Shown in pieces: positions 26,901 to 34,487 of a DNA stretch of 64,000 nt. The stretch comes from Gimesia benthica (lineage in GTDB: Bacteria > Planctomycetota > Planctomycetia > Planctomycetales > Planctomycetaceae), in contig NZ_CP043930.1 in NCBI RefSeq assembly GCF_009720525.1, forward strand, positions 6,274,001 to 6,338,000, given 5' to 3'. How positions within the stretch are numbered: position 1 is the stretch's first letter; each line of letters begins with the position of its first letter. The position numbers and the translations under genes were made by a program. The notes under the pieces were generated by a model that saw nothing but the letters and a program-made list of their open reading frames with translations, had not been told where the DNA came from and did no database searches.

Positions 26901-28708
26901 CGGTAGTAACTTTGAAACTCTTCTAAGGTCAGTTGTTCGTTGTGATCTCGGTCCAGATTTTTAAAATGCCACCAGTATACGATGCGTCCCGAGGGAAGGT
27001 ACAAAGGCTGACCATCGAGGCGTCTTAATCCGTAAGCCGCTTCCAGCACATGACGGCAGTCATCTCGACTGATGGTTCCGTCAGCATCACGGTCCCATTC
27101 TTTCAAAGTGGTCTGGGGTAAGCCCGAAATATGATCTTCGAGTTTCGCAACCTTGAATTCCTCAGGAGACAAAGTGTCATTACCATCCTGATCCCACTGC
27201 TGCCAGTGTTTTTCGACCACAGCCAACTGTTGCTCTACCAGAGCTTGCAGAGGATGTGGCAACCCCTGACGTAAAGCGACAGGGATCAGACCGGCGATCG
27301 TGCGATACTCTTCAAACGAGATGAGTTCATTCCCGTCACGGTTAAACAGATGAAAGTCGCGTCTGGCTCCTGCCTGCTTCTCTTCTGGGAACGAGGCCAC
27401 GAATTCTTCTTCGGTCACTTGTCTGTCCCGGTTGGCATCCCGGCTGTAAAAACCAGCTTTTAAGGCCATCTCGGGGGGGACTTTTCCACCGTTGACCGAC
27501 ACTTTGAACTCATCGAGTTCCAGGTAGCCGTTCTCATTCTGATCCAGCCGTTGAAAATAATCCTGACGTAACAGACTCAATTCCAGTCCGGGGATCCAGG
27601 CCATTTCCTGCAGGCTCAGGCGACCATCATGATCCGTATCCCGGGAAGTGACATCCCAGTTTTCCACCCGGTTCGCTACCAGCGTCAGTCGGTACTCATC
27701 TAAAGAAAGCGTTCCATTCTGATCCCGGTCAAAGCCCGGAAAGGTAAACTGCGCCAGTGGACGCAGAAACGGAGCGATCCCTTCCAGCAGTTCCTGCGGA
27801 TCTACCTGGGCATCGAGATTCCGATCCAGGTTTCGAAATTCGGAAATTGGATCTAAGAGATAGCCCGGTTGCTCCGCCCATTCATTCAAGGTGATGGATT
27901 GATTTTGATCTGAATCGCACTTTTTAAATCGCTGCTTCGCTTCATCCTCACCAAAGCGATTGTAGTACGCCACAAATTCCTTGAGACTCAGCTGATCATT
28001 CCGATCTCGATCCAGATCCTTGAAATGCCACCAGTAAACCACCTGACCGGTCGGTAACTCCAGGAGCTGACCATCCAGGCGTCTCAATCCGTAAGCCGCT
28101 TCCAGCACTTGACGGCAGTCCTCCCGGCTGACGGTTCCATCAGCATCCCGGTCCCATTCTTTCAGAGTGGTCTGGGGTAAGCCTGGGATCTGATCTTCGA
28201 GTTTCGCCGACTTGAATTCCTCAGGGGACAGGCGGTCGTTTCCATCCGTGTCCCACTTCTTCCAGTTCTGATTAATGACGTCTGTCTGTTTTTCAACATG
28301 AGTACCCAAAGGATGAGTGATTGAACCACGAAATCGTTTAGGTACAAGACCTGGAATTGTGCGGTATTCCTCAAATGACAGAGACTGATCACCATTACGA
28401 TTGAATAGCTTGAAGTCTCTCTGAGCGACAGGTTGTTTCTGTCCAGGAAACGATTTGAGAAATTCTGATCTGGATAACTGACCATTCTCATCAGCATCGT
28501 GAGCAAGAAAAGAATCTTTAATGTTTATCAGGGACATAGACGTCTTGGTGGCAGGGGTACTCCTTGGTTTCTCTACCCTGGATTCTGGCTTCTGGCTGCC
28601 TGTATCTGCTCGCAGGCAGGTAGTCTCAAAATCAGGAGAACTGAGAAGAATAATCCAACAATAAAAAGACCTGAAAATCAGATATATAACGTTATTACGA
28701 TTGAACAT
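23909..28708 (-). CDS. Large exported EF-hand repeat protein with C-terminal membrane anchor
   Basis: About 1599 residues: an N-terminal hydrophobic signal (NVIYLIFRSFYCWIILLS), then four copies of a module of about 352-356 residues, then a membrane helix near the C-terminus (LVLGLNVVLVLGVILFLF) and a basic tail. Each module contains about eight to ten EF-hand-like loops (DxDxDG or DxNxDG followed by hydrophobic-x2-EF) and the markers EWDRDADG, GLRRLDGQ, YWWHFK, EWAEMPG and TFPGFDxDxDG. It should bind many calcium ions outside the cell. The ATG at 28708 has GAAGGG 9 nt upstream; the in-frame ATG at 28738 has none. It heads the run DUF1559-FGE, GT39, GT39, DegT and may be the glycosylated surface protein of that set (inference). 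Confidence 0.85.
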   Translation of the reverse strand: MFNRNNVIYLIFRSFYCWIILLSSPDFETTCLRADTGSQKPESRVEKPRSTPATKTSMSLINIKDSFLAHDADENGQLSRSEFLKSFPGQKQPVAQRDFKLFNRNGDQSLSFEEYRTIPGLVPKRFRGSITHPLGTHVEKQTDVINQNWKKWDTDGNDRLSPEEFKSAKLEDQIPGLPQTTLKEWDRDADGTVSREDCRQVLEAAYGLRRLDGQLLELPTGQVVYWWHFKDLDRDRNDQLSLKEFVAYYNRFGEDEAKQRFKKCDSDQNQSITLNEWAEQPGYLLDPISEFRNLDRNLDAQVDPQELLEGIAPFLRPLAQFTFPGFDRDQNGTLSLDEYRLTLVANRVENWDVTSRDTDHDGRLSLQEMAWIPGLELSLLRQDYFQRLDQNENGYLELDEFKVSVNGGKVPPEMALKAGFYSRDANRDRQVTEEEFVASFPEEKQAGARRDFHLFNRDGNELISFEEYRTIAGLIPVALRQGLPHPLQALVEQQLAVVEKHWQQWDQDGNDTLSPEEFKVAKLEDHISGLPQTTLKEWDRDADGTISRDDCRHVLEAAYGLRRLDGQPLYLPSGRIVYWWHFKNLDRDHNEQLTLEEFQSYYRRYGEEKGKQRFTDGDSDQNQTISLQEWAEMPGLLLDPISEFQLMDRNLDTFVDQDELVEQTAKWLVPLSRYTFPGFDLDRDGKLSLDEYRMTMPVNKLENWSVTSRDLDFDGRLSLNEMAWTPGLELSLLRHEYFRRLDLNQNGFLELNEYQFSIDSNRVPEEIVLQVAFASRDTDKDSRLDETEYLAAFPQEKQAEAKRDFKLFNLDGDDHLSAQEFRTIPGQVPLALRGALPHPLTPMIEKQIALIEENWEQWDQDGDGNLSAKEYPSTTLSTHLPCIESLELREWDHNSDGTIDLEECRGVITAAYGLRRLDGQPLQLPSGLVVYWWHFKDLDRDHSDGLSLAEFQTYYNRFGEEDAKTRFQKGDSNQDEMLSLKEWAEMPGFLLDPVSEFRKYDTSFDGKLSQQEITDGVAPFLKPLVKTIFPGFDLDRDGFLSLDEYRLTMVANRVENWMLSARDQDHDGKLSLSELPWTPGPELSLLRKEYFDRLDQNRDGFLDPNEFNFSVDASKTSPEVALKAGFRKRDTDQDGFLTPSEFTAAFPADKQLEARRDFQLFDRNVDQKLALDEYAAVPGMAPSQLRGALSNPLSGHVDRLMEKLEKNWSQWDQDQDGMLSPDEFQSAKPGRQIPGLALSSWQDWDRDADGKISKHDCRWLFEAGYGLRRLDGQLLHLPTGQIVYWWHFKALDRDHNDSLTLKEFMNYYQRLGEEAGKKLFDQGDADQDENITLKEWAEMPGHLLDPIAEFRKMDLNLDASLDETELMEGIAPFLRPLASYTFPGFDLNQDGVLSLDEYRTSLPANRVENWISYSRDTDKDGRVTLTELGWSSGMELNLLRQEYFDRLDVNKNGYLDFNEFKFTADMSKVPKALILKHCDENQDGSLNLDEVLNAEKNSGKIKLDGSPEPRVMRIEEAFYRADVNGDKLISLVELDTEAGNQILAPDMSFKTGNRSSLQVSKKDEAPEGESNMMLLVLGLNVVLVLGVILFLFRSHFKKA
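24270..28520 (-). repeat. Four tandem ~1.06-kb coding repeats
   Basis: The codons for GLRRLDGQ recur near 28085, 27030, 25975 and 24900, with spacing of about 1057, 1057 and 1068 nt. Surrounding DNA is strongly alike between copies, for example the segment for KEWDRDADGT in units 1 and 2. The four units are in frame inside the EF-hand gene and make it a candidate for copy-number change by recombination. Confidence 0.75.
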
Positions 28709-28890
28709 GAACCTATACCCTTCGGTACAAAACAACATCCAAACAAATATTCATGCTACAAATACATTTACCAATGTACAACAATAATTATGGTTAATTA
28801 TTTACAGACATTAAATTTGCAAGATTGGATAGAAGGTATTTCCCGGGCAAGTGATCTGGGACCATTTGAGATAGTGAGTTCAGAAGATGT

Positions 28891-29745
28891 TCAATGAGAA
28901 CTGCCCGGCGATCTTCTTTGTTTGAATAACCATTCCATCATTCCGGACTGCTTACTGTATGTAGGTGTCCAGCTATCATGAGCAACTCCCCGTAACTCCA
29001 CGTAAACTGGTGAACTGCCCACCTGTTGAAGTGCCTTAACCATCCTTCTTGAAGAAGCTACCGGTATGGTCTGATCTGCATCTCCGTGAGCAATCCAGAT
29101 GGGCATCTTTGAGAATCTGGATACTGTTTCCGGATTGCCTCCACCGCAAATCGGTACGGCTGCAGCAAACAATTCCGGGTAACGGGCAATCATACTCCAG
29201 GTCCCGAAGCCTCCCATCGAATATCCTGTGACGTAGATCCTCTGTTGATCAATGGGATATTTACTGCAAATGTCCAGAATTAACTCGTGAATCTGATCAA
29301 GCAGCAATTTATCTTCGCCGGCGGGAGTGTCATCCTGGATTACAGTCGACGACCAGTTCATGCCGCGCGGGCATTGCGGTGCCAGAACAAAACAGGGAAA
29401 CGCCTCTCGGCAAGGAGATTTTGCCATTTGCTGAGGTAGAAATTTTAGCTGTTGTCGATTGTCATTTCCTCGTTCTCCTGCCCCATGCAGGGACACAATC
29501 AGGGGATAAGCTTTCCTTCTCTCAACCCTCTCCGGTTTCAAAAGCCTTGCTCTGAGAGTAACAGAATCTTTTGAAATATCTGTCAGATTTGGAGTCGGGA
29601 GGGACTCGAATTCGTTGACAATCTCGGGAGCCAAAATGATTTCGGTTTTGGTTTTATCATGATTCGATGAAAGGCAGATAAAGAATCCTGCATTCACCAG
29701 GATCCATGCCATGATGAAGCCGATGGTGGATTTAAAAACCTTCAT
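28891..29745 (-). CDS. Exported alpha/beta-hydrolase (esterase)
   Basis: The 284-aa protein has a signal-anchor-like N-terminus (FIMAWILVNAGFFICLSS) and an alpha/beta-hydrolase domain. The catalytic elements are all visible: LIVSLHGAGERG as the oxyanion region, GYSMGGFGTWSMI with the nucleophile Ser, HGDADQTIPV with Asp and VAHDSW with His. This set matches the PHB depolymerase/prolyl-oligopeptidase-like esterases common in Planctomycetes, which act on acylated polysaccharides or short esters in the periplasm. It stands alone, about 150 nt from the EF-hand gene start and in the same orientation. Confidence 0.85.
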   Translation of the reverse strand: MKVFKSTIGFIMAWILVNAGFFICLSSNHDKTKTEIILAPEIVNEFESLPTPNLTDISKDSVTLRARLLKPERVERRKAYPLIVSLHGAGERGNDNRQQLKFLPQQMAKSPCREAFPCFVLAPQCPRGMNWSSTVIQDDTPAGEDKLLLDQIHELILDICSKYPIDQQRIYVTGYSMGGFGTWSMIARYPELFAAAVPICGGGNPETVSRFSKMPIWIAHGDADQTIPVASSRRMVKALQQVGSSPVYVELRGVAHDSWTPTYSKQSGMMEWLFKQRRSPGSSH

Positions 29746-29925
29746 GTTGACTCAATCACGAGAGATAAAGTACGAGCAGCATTACCAGACATTTGCTCGC
29801 ACATCAAACAATCCAATCTTATTTACAGAATACAAGCTGACTATTGTCACAGGATGCGGAAGCCGCATCTCGGCGGCTGTTCCGGACTGATGGTTCCCAC
29901 TTCCTTGCGATTGCTAAGAATCTGG

Positions 29926-30040
29926 TTATCTGGATCCGGTACGGCAGGCATATTCGCATTCTGCTTCGGTCAGTAGAAGTGTCAACGGCCCGCTGATGAC
30001 GCAGAGCATCCTCGAGGCCAGGATCGAGGTGCCAAAGGCC
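29926..30040 (-). pseudogene. Fragment of an FGE-sulfatase gene
   Basis: In one minus-strand frame this piece reads LCVISGP, then LLLTEAECEYACRTGSR and a stop. It matches the LPTEAEWEYACRAG signature of FGE domains (compare LPTEAEWEYACKAG in the gene at 21856-23832). No start or further domain can be traced, and the remaining parts of 29746-30137 show nothing. It is a decayed relic. Confidence 0.6.
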
Positions 30041-30137
30041 AACCCCCCTAAATCTGAGTACATAATTGATTTCGAGCGATCATGAATTCTGCTAAATTTT
30101 AGATAGATTCAGAAGCTGAATTTCTGAAATACTACGC

Positions 30138-31229
30138 TTATTGTTCCAGTGGCGTACCACTTAATGCCTGCCCTTGGGGACTGGCGAGAGCAGCATATAC
30201 TTTTCCGTCAATGTCTGCTGATAGAAACTGAATGTGTCCATCACAGTATCCAACGTTAACTCCTCCTTCGTGCAGTGAATTGGGAAAAGGGGCACTCCCC
30301 TCGGGCTGAGTAATTCCGGCGTTAATCTTGCTTGAACCTGAATTTGAGCGATTATAATCCACGTTTCCGGAAGCGCAGTTGCTATTCAGGCAGGGATTTC
30401 CTATATAAAAACTGGTGAGATAGGGATTCGGCGAAGCCCAGTTGGCTGAATCAGGTCTGGCTGGATCGTAGCCCGTACGGATATTCTCAGAAATCAGCAT
30501 GGTATTGGAGGCACCGTCTGTGAGCCCGGACATCTGATAGTGACGCTTGGCCCGAATGACCCCTTTCCACGTTTCGTTGAAAAACAGTCCCATCTGGAAA
30601 AATATTTCCCGATCTGACGGTGTTCCATCCCCCTCCGTAGATGAGTTGCATGTAATCCCGTTTCCATTCAAATCCAGCTTTCCTGATGAAGGACCAACTG
30701 GACAGTCATGGATTCCACCAATCATTGCAGAAAAGCCGACACCACTGCTGACGACGTAAGTCAGATTTCCCTGGCCGGGGACTTCAGTGATATCATCAGG
30801 GCAGGTCAGGACAGGGAGATGCGTTTGGGCCAGGGGAGCATTAACGGGATCTTTGTAGTTCAGTTCAACATCCCATTGATTGTACAGGTTGGACTGATCA
30901 ATAAAAGGTAGAATGGCCACAACCCAGCTCCGAAAAGAGCCCCCGCCTGTCGGAGTCCCATCTCCGAAATAACCACAAGCAGGGAACCGATTCGCACTGT
31001 CTGTCGCCTGCAGCAGTCCCAGACTTACATTGCGCATGTTATTTAAACACTGCAACTGTCTGGCCGAGTTGCGTGCTGACTGAACCGCGGGAAGCGCCAG
31101 CGCAATTAATATCCCGATGATCGCTGTCGCAACCAGTAATTCGACAAGGGTAAAACCTGCTCTCTGGCGAAACGCCCCTGTTAGAGAACTGTGATTGATT
31201 CGTACGATATTTCCAGGTTTAGATTTCAT
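30138..31229 (-). CDS. DUF1559 pseudopilin-like protein
   Basis: The 363-aa protein carries a type IV pilin-type N-terminus: RAGFTLVELLVATAIIGILI, with Gly before Phe as the prepilin peptidase site and Glu five residues on. LPAVQSARNSARQLQCLNNM follows, the start of the DUF1559 (SBP_bac_10) domain. The C-terminus ends GGVNVGYCDGHIQFLSADID, the usual DUF1559 close. The ATG at 31229 overlaps the last 11 nt of the upstream GYF_2 gene and has GGAGG 9 nt ahead, which favours it over a longer frame to 31259. Proteins of this kind are secreted or assembled at the cell surface in Planctomycetes, where dozens of paralogues are typical. Confidence 0.9.
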   Translation of the reverse strand: MKSKPGNIVRINHSSLTGAFRQRAGFTLVELLVATAIIGILIALALPAVQSARNSARQLQCLNNMRNVSLGLLQATDSANRFPACGYFGDGTPTGGGSFRSWVVAILPFIDQSNLYNQWDVELNYKDPVNAPLAQTHLPVLTCPDDITEVPGQGNLTYVVSSGVGFSAMIGGIHDCPVGPSSGKLDLNGNGITCNSSTEGDGTPSDREIFFQMGLFFNETWKGVIRAKRHYQMSGLTDGASNTMLISENIRTGYDPARPDSANWASPNPYLTSFYIGNPCLNSNCASGNVDYNRSNSGSSKINAGITQPEGSAPFPNSLHEGGVNVGYCDGHIQFLSADIDGKVYAALASPQGQALSGTPLEQ

Positions 31230-32337
31230 CAGCTTGCGCCTCCAGCCACCAGGCGGCAAAGTAAGCCACTACAGCCACAATGACCACGGAATCAACAAAG
31301 TACATCCAGTATGCAAACGGGGAACATTCGCCCAGGAGCGGAAAGATCAGTTTGGTTTCAGTCGGTCTGCGTGAAGGGAAAATCATGTTCTGTTTTTCCG
31401 ACCAGTTCAACAGAAAAAATATTGTGATATTCGCGGTCACCAAAGCTGCCCCCACTCGGTACCCGAGACGCAAATAGGGCGCTGCAATATAGACCAGCAG
31501 TGGTCCCAGCATAAGAACCGTCAGTAAGGAGCAGCCGGCATATGCCAGAAACAACAGGGGCGAGGTATATCCGATAAAAGGAAAATAGAGTTTCCCCTGC
31601 CCCATCCAATCGACAAATCCATAGATCCCCAGACTCGCACAGAGGATGAAAACGCAACCCACCAGCAACTTGCGAAAAGCAGGATGATCCCGAAAGGAAA
31701 AGCTGAATGTCGGGAGTATTTGCCTGGGAGGCGAAGTCTGTTCCTGTTTGGGTGCCCGGGCATCGACGCGCTCGACAGCTGCGTTCACAGTCGATGACCA
31801 GGTCTCTTCGGAATAAGCACCGATTTCAACATCATCGTTTAGATTGTCTGAATCGCTGAGCGCGTCCTCAAGCTGTTCCAAACCGGTCGCTGATTCCGTG
31901 CTGCCGTCAACAGGAGCATGAAGATTTACATGAATCTCCCGCTGGGGGTCGAGGGGAACCGAAGGGATCTTACTGTCTCTTAATGACAGCAGCCGTTTCA
32001 GCCAGCCCGGGCGTTCAGATTTTTGTCCCTGAAGAGCAGAAGCAGTCGACTCAGATTCATCTGAATTTGCCAGAAATGTATCCAGATCATTTTCATCAGC
32101 ATATTCATTATCAAGGTCCATTTCTTCAGAGGAAACGGGGGGCAGGGGCTCAGGTTCTTTCCGCGCCATATAAAACAGACCCACTACAGAATCTGCCCGT
32201 TGCCACTCAACCATATAGCTGGGACGCACTAAGGAGTCAGGCAATAAACGCTCTTCACGCACCATGTCCACCATATCACGGAAGAGATATGGTCCCAGCT
32301 CTTCATCAGACTGTTTGTAGAACCATTCAGTCGCCAT
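31219..32337 (-). CDS. GYF_2-domain membrane protein
   Basis: The 372-aa protein starts with a GYF_2 domain (EWFYKQSDEELGPYLFRDMV and then LVRPSYMVEWQRADSV). An acidic, low-complexity linker runs to about residue 210, and four membrane helices lie between about 225 and 365 (LVGCVFILCASLGIYGFV, LLFLAYAGCSLLTVLMLG and others). The DUF1559 gene overlaps its end, so translation is probably coupled. The role is unknown; other GYF_2 proteins in this window have the same soluble-head, membrane-tail plan. Confidence 0.85.
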   Translation of the reverse strand: MATEWFYKQSDEELGPYLFRDMVDMVREERLLPDSLVRPSYMVEWQRADSVVGLFYMARKEPEPLPPVSSEEMDLDNEYADENDLDTFLANSDESESTASALQGQKSERPGWLKRLLSLRDSKIPSVPLDPQREIHVNLHAPVDGSTESATGLEQLEDALSDSDNLNDDVEIGAYSEETWSSTVNAAVERVDARAPKQEQTSPPRQILPTFSFSFRDHPAFRKLLVGCVFILCASLGIYGFVDWMGQGKLYFPFIGYTSPLLFLAYAGCSLLTVLMLGPLLVYIAAPYLRLGYRVGAALVTANITIFFLLNWSEKQNMIFPSRRPTETKLIFPLLGECSPFAYWMYFVDSVVIVAVVAYFAAWWLEAQADEI

Positions 32338-32552
32338 TGTTAGCCATCATCAAGATGCAAGTAATGCTCCCATGATTCCAGTTTCAAATTAAAGCAAGGA
32401 ATCACTTGACCAGAATGAAACACCAGTGTACATAAAGAATTGTTCGAATTGCAACGTTGGTTCACGCATTATGTTCATACAAAGTGAATCAAGACGGGAG
32501 ATTGATTGAAATAGGCTGCTCTTCAAAAGTGGTACAAAAGTTTTGAAGGTTC

Positions 32553-32832
32553 TTATCGCACTGAATTTTTTTCGAAGAGTCTGGTTAGGAGGGCTTACTG
32601 GAACCGGGTGAAGCTTGACTTCAGTCGTCCTGGAAAGCCTACAGATAATGCGTTTATTGAATCCTTCAGCGGTCGACTGTAGCGGGAATGTCTGAACCAG
32701 CACTGGTTGCTATCACTGGCAGATGCCCAAGAAAAACTGGATTCCTGGAAAAAACATTTACAACGACCGGCATCCCCACAGTACATTGGGCAGTTGAACG
32801 CCTCAGGAGTTTGCTAATTTTTCAGACCGGGG
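32553..32832 (+). pseudogene. Decayed 3' end of an IS3 transposase (copy 0)
   Basis: The DNA follows the last 280 bp of the transposase at 38048-38330 almost base for base (TTTCGAAGAGTCTGG, then GATAATGCGTTTATTGAATC, then CTGAACCAGCACTGG), but with several small deletions, a TAG in place of CGA after GGTCGACTG, and loss of frame. Inverted-repeat ends are not recognisable. Confidence 0.85.
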
Positions 32833-33842
32833 GCAAGGTTAAAATTTTGGGTTTTAAATCTTGTCCGGCTTGAGAGCGAACATTCAATCAGCCCTCATTA
32901 TTCTCCGCTGAACAAGAACGTAAACAAACGGGAATCAACAGATAACAATTAGCTTTGACTGAATTGACCAGTAATTGGATCCACGTGAGGCTTTAATCAC
33001 AGCATTTGTCTCCCGACCAGCAATTCTAGAGGTTTTACTATCAGGCCCTATTACCTCGATTTTTGTAGGCCAATGATCGACTTAAGACTATCTCTTCGAT
33101 CTGCTTTGTCGAAAATGTGTCTTTGCGAGTTCATTAATTTTATCCAATTCCGGATCATCACCATCTTGCCCATCCCCAGTAACGACGCCAGACACACGAC
33201 AAAGGGGGCTTATATATCCGCAGTTTTTCTGCCCACCTGTTCGACCGGAAGCAAACGGGCGGTAAACTAGGTGTCGCCAAGACTGAAGTGGCTGGGTAGT
33301 TCGATGTCAGTACCAAAAGGTAATGAGAATCTTCTCTGAAACTGTCGATTGCTCGGATCGTTATTAAACTGTCAGCACATTCTGAGTGGTTTTCTCTGGT
33401 TCAGAGATTCGGAAGCATACTTTCGGCTACAAGAATTTTTTGAACTAAGTGGATCAGAAATCAACAGGTGAATCGGTGGAACTGAGAATCGCTTAAAGCC
33501 GTAGAGATTTTGATTTTCCCACACTCGTCGTGCTGAATTCCGACTGGGCGACAGTCGAAATAACAGTTAAAGTAGTCACGTAACTTATAACCTCTTTTGG
33601 CGGAACGATACCTTGAGGAATACCTATCCCCACAGGTAGCGGATGTATACAATCAAGCAATATATTGATAGAATGTAGAGAGTTATAGCAATTATGTATT
33701 CTTGTACTATGACGCCGTCTGATGTGCGACTTGTCGCGTCTGAAGGTGACTGGTCATGACAATATCTCTAATATTATCCGGAATTCGTGTCAAATCCTCT
33801 GACGAGATGGATTAGATACTATAGTCAATTGAGGAGACTGGT
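32833..33842. other. Non-coding gap of about 1 kb before the sigma factor gene
   Basis: No frame here has both a ribosome site and a recognisable family. The sequence becomes AT-rich towards 33650-33800. GAGGAG at 33829-33834 is the ribosome site of the next gene. I see no clear sigma-70 promoter; an ECF-type promoter may be present but cannot be told by eye. Confidence 0.5.
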
Positions 33843-34487
33843 GTGACTGAATTTCCAGAAACCGTTGATAGCTTGATCGTTCGGCTGCGCGACCCGTCGA
33901 ATCGTGCAGCGTGGGATCAATTTGAAGAGCTCTATCGACCGGTTATCTTTCGCATCGCACGAGCGAAGGGACTTCAGCATGCCGATGCGCTCGATTTGGT
34001 TCAGCAAGTGCTGATCTCAGTAGCTTCCGCGATCAGTAACTACGAAAAACAAGGAAGCGGAGTGCGATTTAGGAATTGGCTAAGCCGAATCACCCGAAAC
34101 GCGATACTTAAGGCATTCTCGCGGCAACCTCGCGACCGTGCGACCGGCGGCTCAGGTATCCTGGACGTACTCTCGGAGTTACCAGATGCTGATCCTGAAA
34201 CTGATGCGATGATTAACCTTGAGTATCGACGTGAATTATTTCACCGGGCCGCTGGATATGTGCGAGGTGAGATTCTGGAAGCGACATGGTTAGCATTTGA
34301 AATGTCTACATTGCAGCAAAACTCTATTGAACGGACAGCGGATTTTTTGGCTGTTTCAACCGGGAGTGTATATGCGGCTCGAAGTCGTGTCATGCGGCAG
34401 ATTCGAAATACAGTAATTCGACTAGAAAACTCCGACTTCTGGGAGGAAATAAATCATGAACATGAACCCAATAGAGAAAGTTTGTAA
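33843..34487 (+). CDS. ECF-type RNA polymerase sigma factor
   Basis: This 214-aa protein has the sigma-70 region 2 signature (WDQFEELYRPVIFRIARAKG, then ALDLVQQVLISVASAI and FRNWLSRITRNAILKAFSR) and region 4 near residues 150-200 (RTADFLAVSTGSVYAARSRV). It starts with GTG at 33843, 7 nt after GAGGAG. It belongs to the planctomycete ECF groups that pair with Ser/Thr kinases instead of classical anti-sigma factors. The kinase gene overlaps its last 32 nt, so both proteins should be made together, with the kinase's zinc finger acting on the sigma factor (inference from the family). Confidence 0.9.
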   Translation: MTEFPETVDSLIVRLRDPSNRAAWDQFEELYRPVIFRIARAKGLQHADALDLVQQVLISVASAISNYEKQGSGVRFRNWLSRITRNAILKAFSRQPRDRATGGSGILDVLSELPDADPETDAMINLEYRRELFHRAAGYVRGEILEATWLAFEMSTLQQNSIERTADFLAVSTGSVYAARSRVMRQIRNTVIRLENSDFWEEINHEHEPNRESL

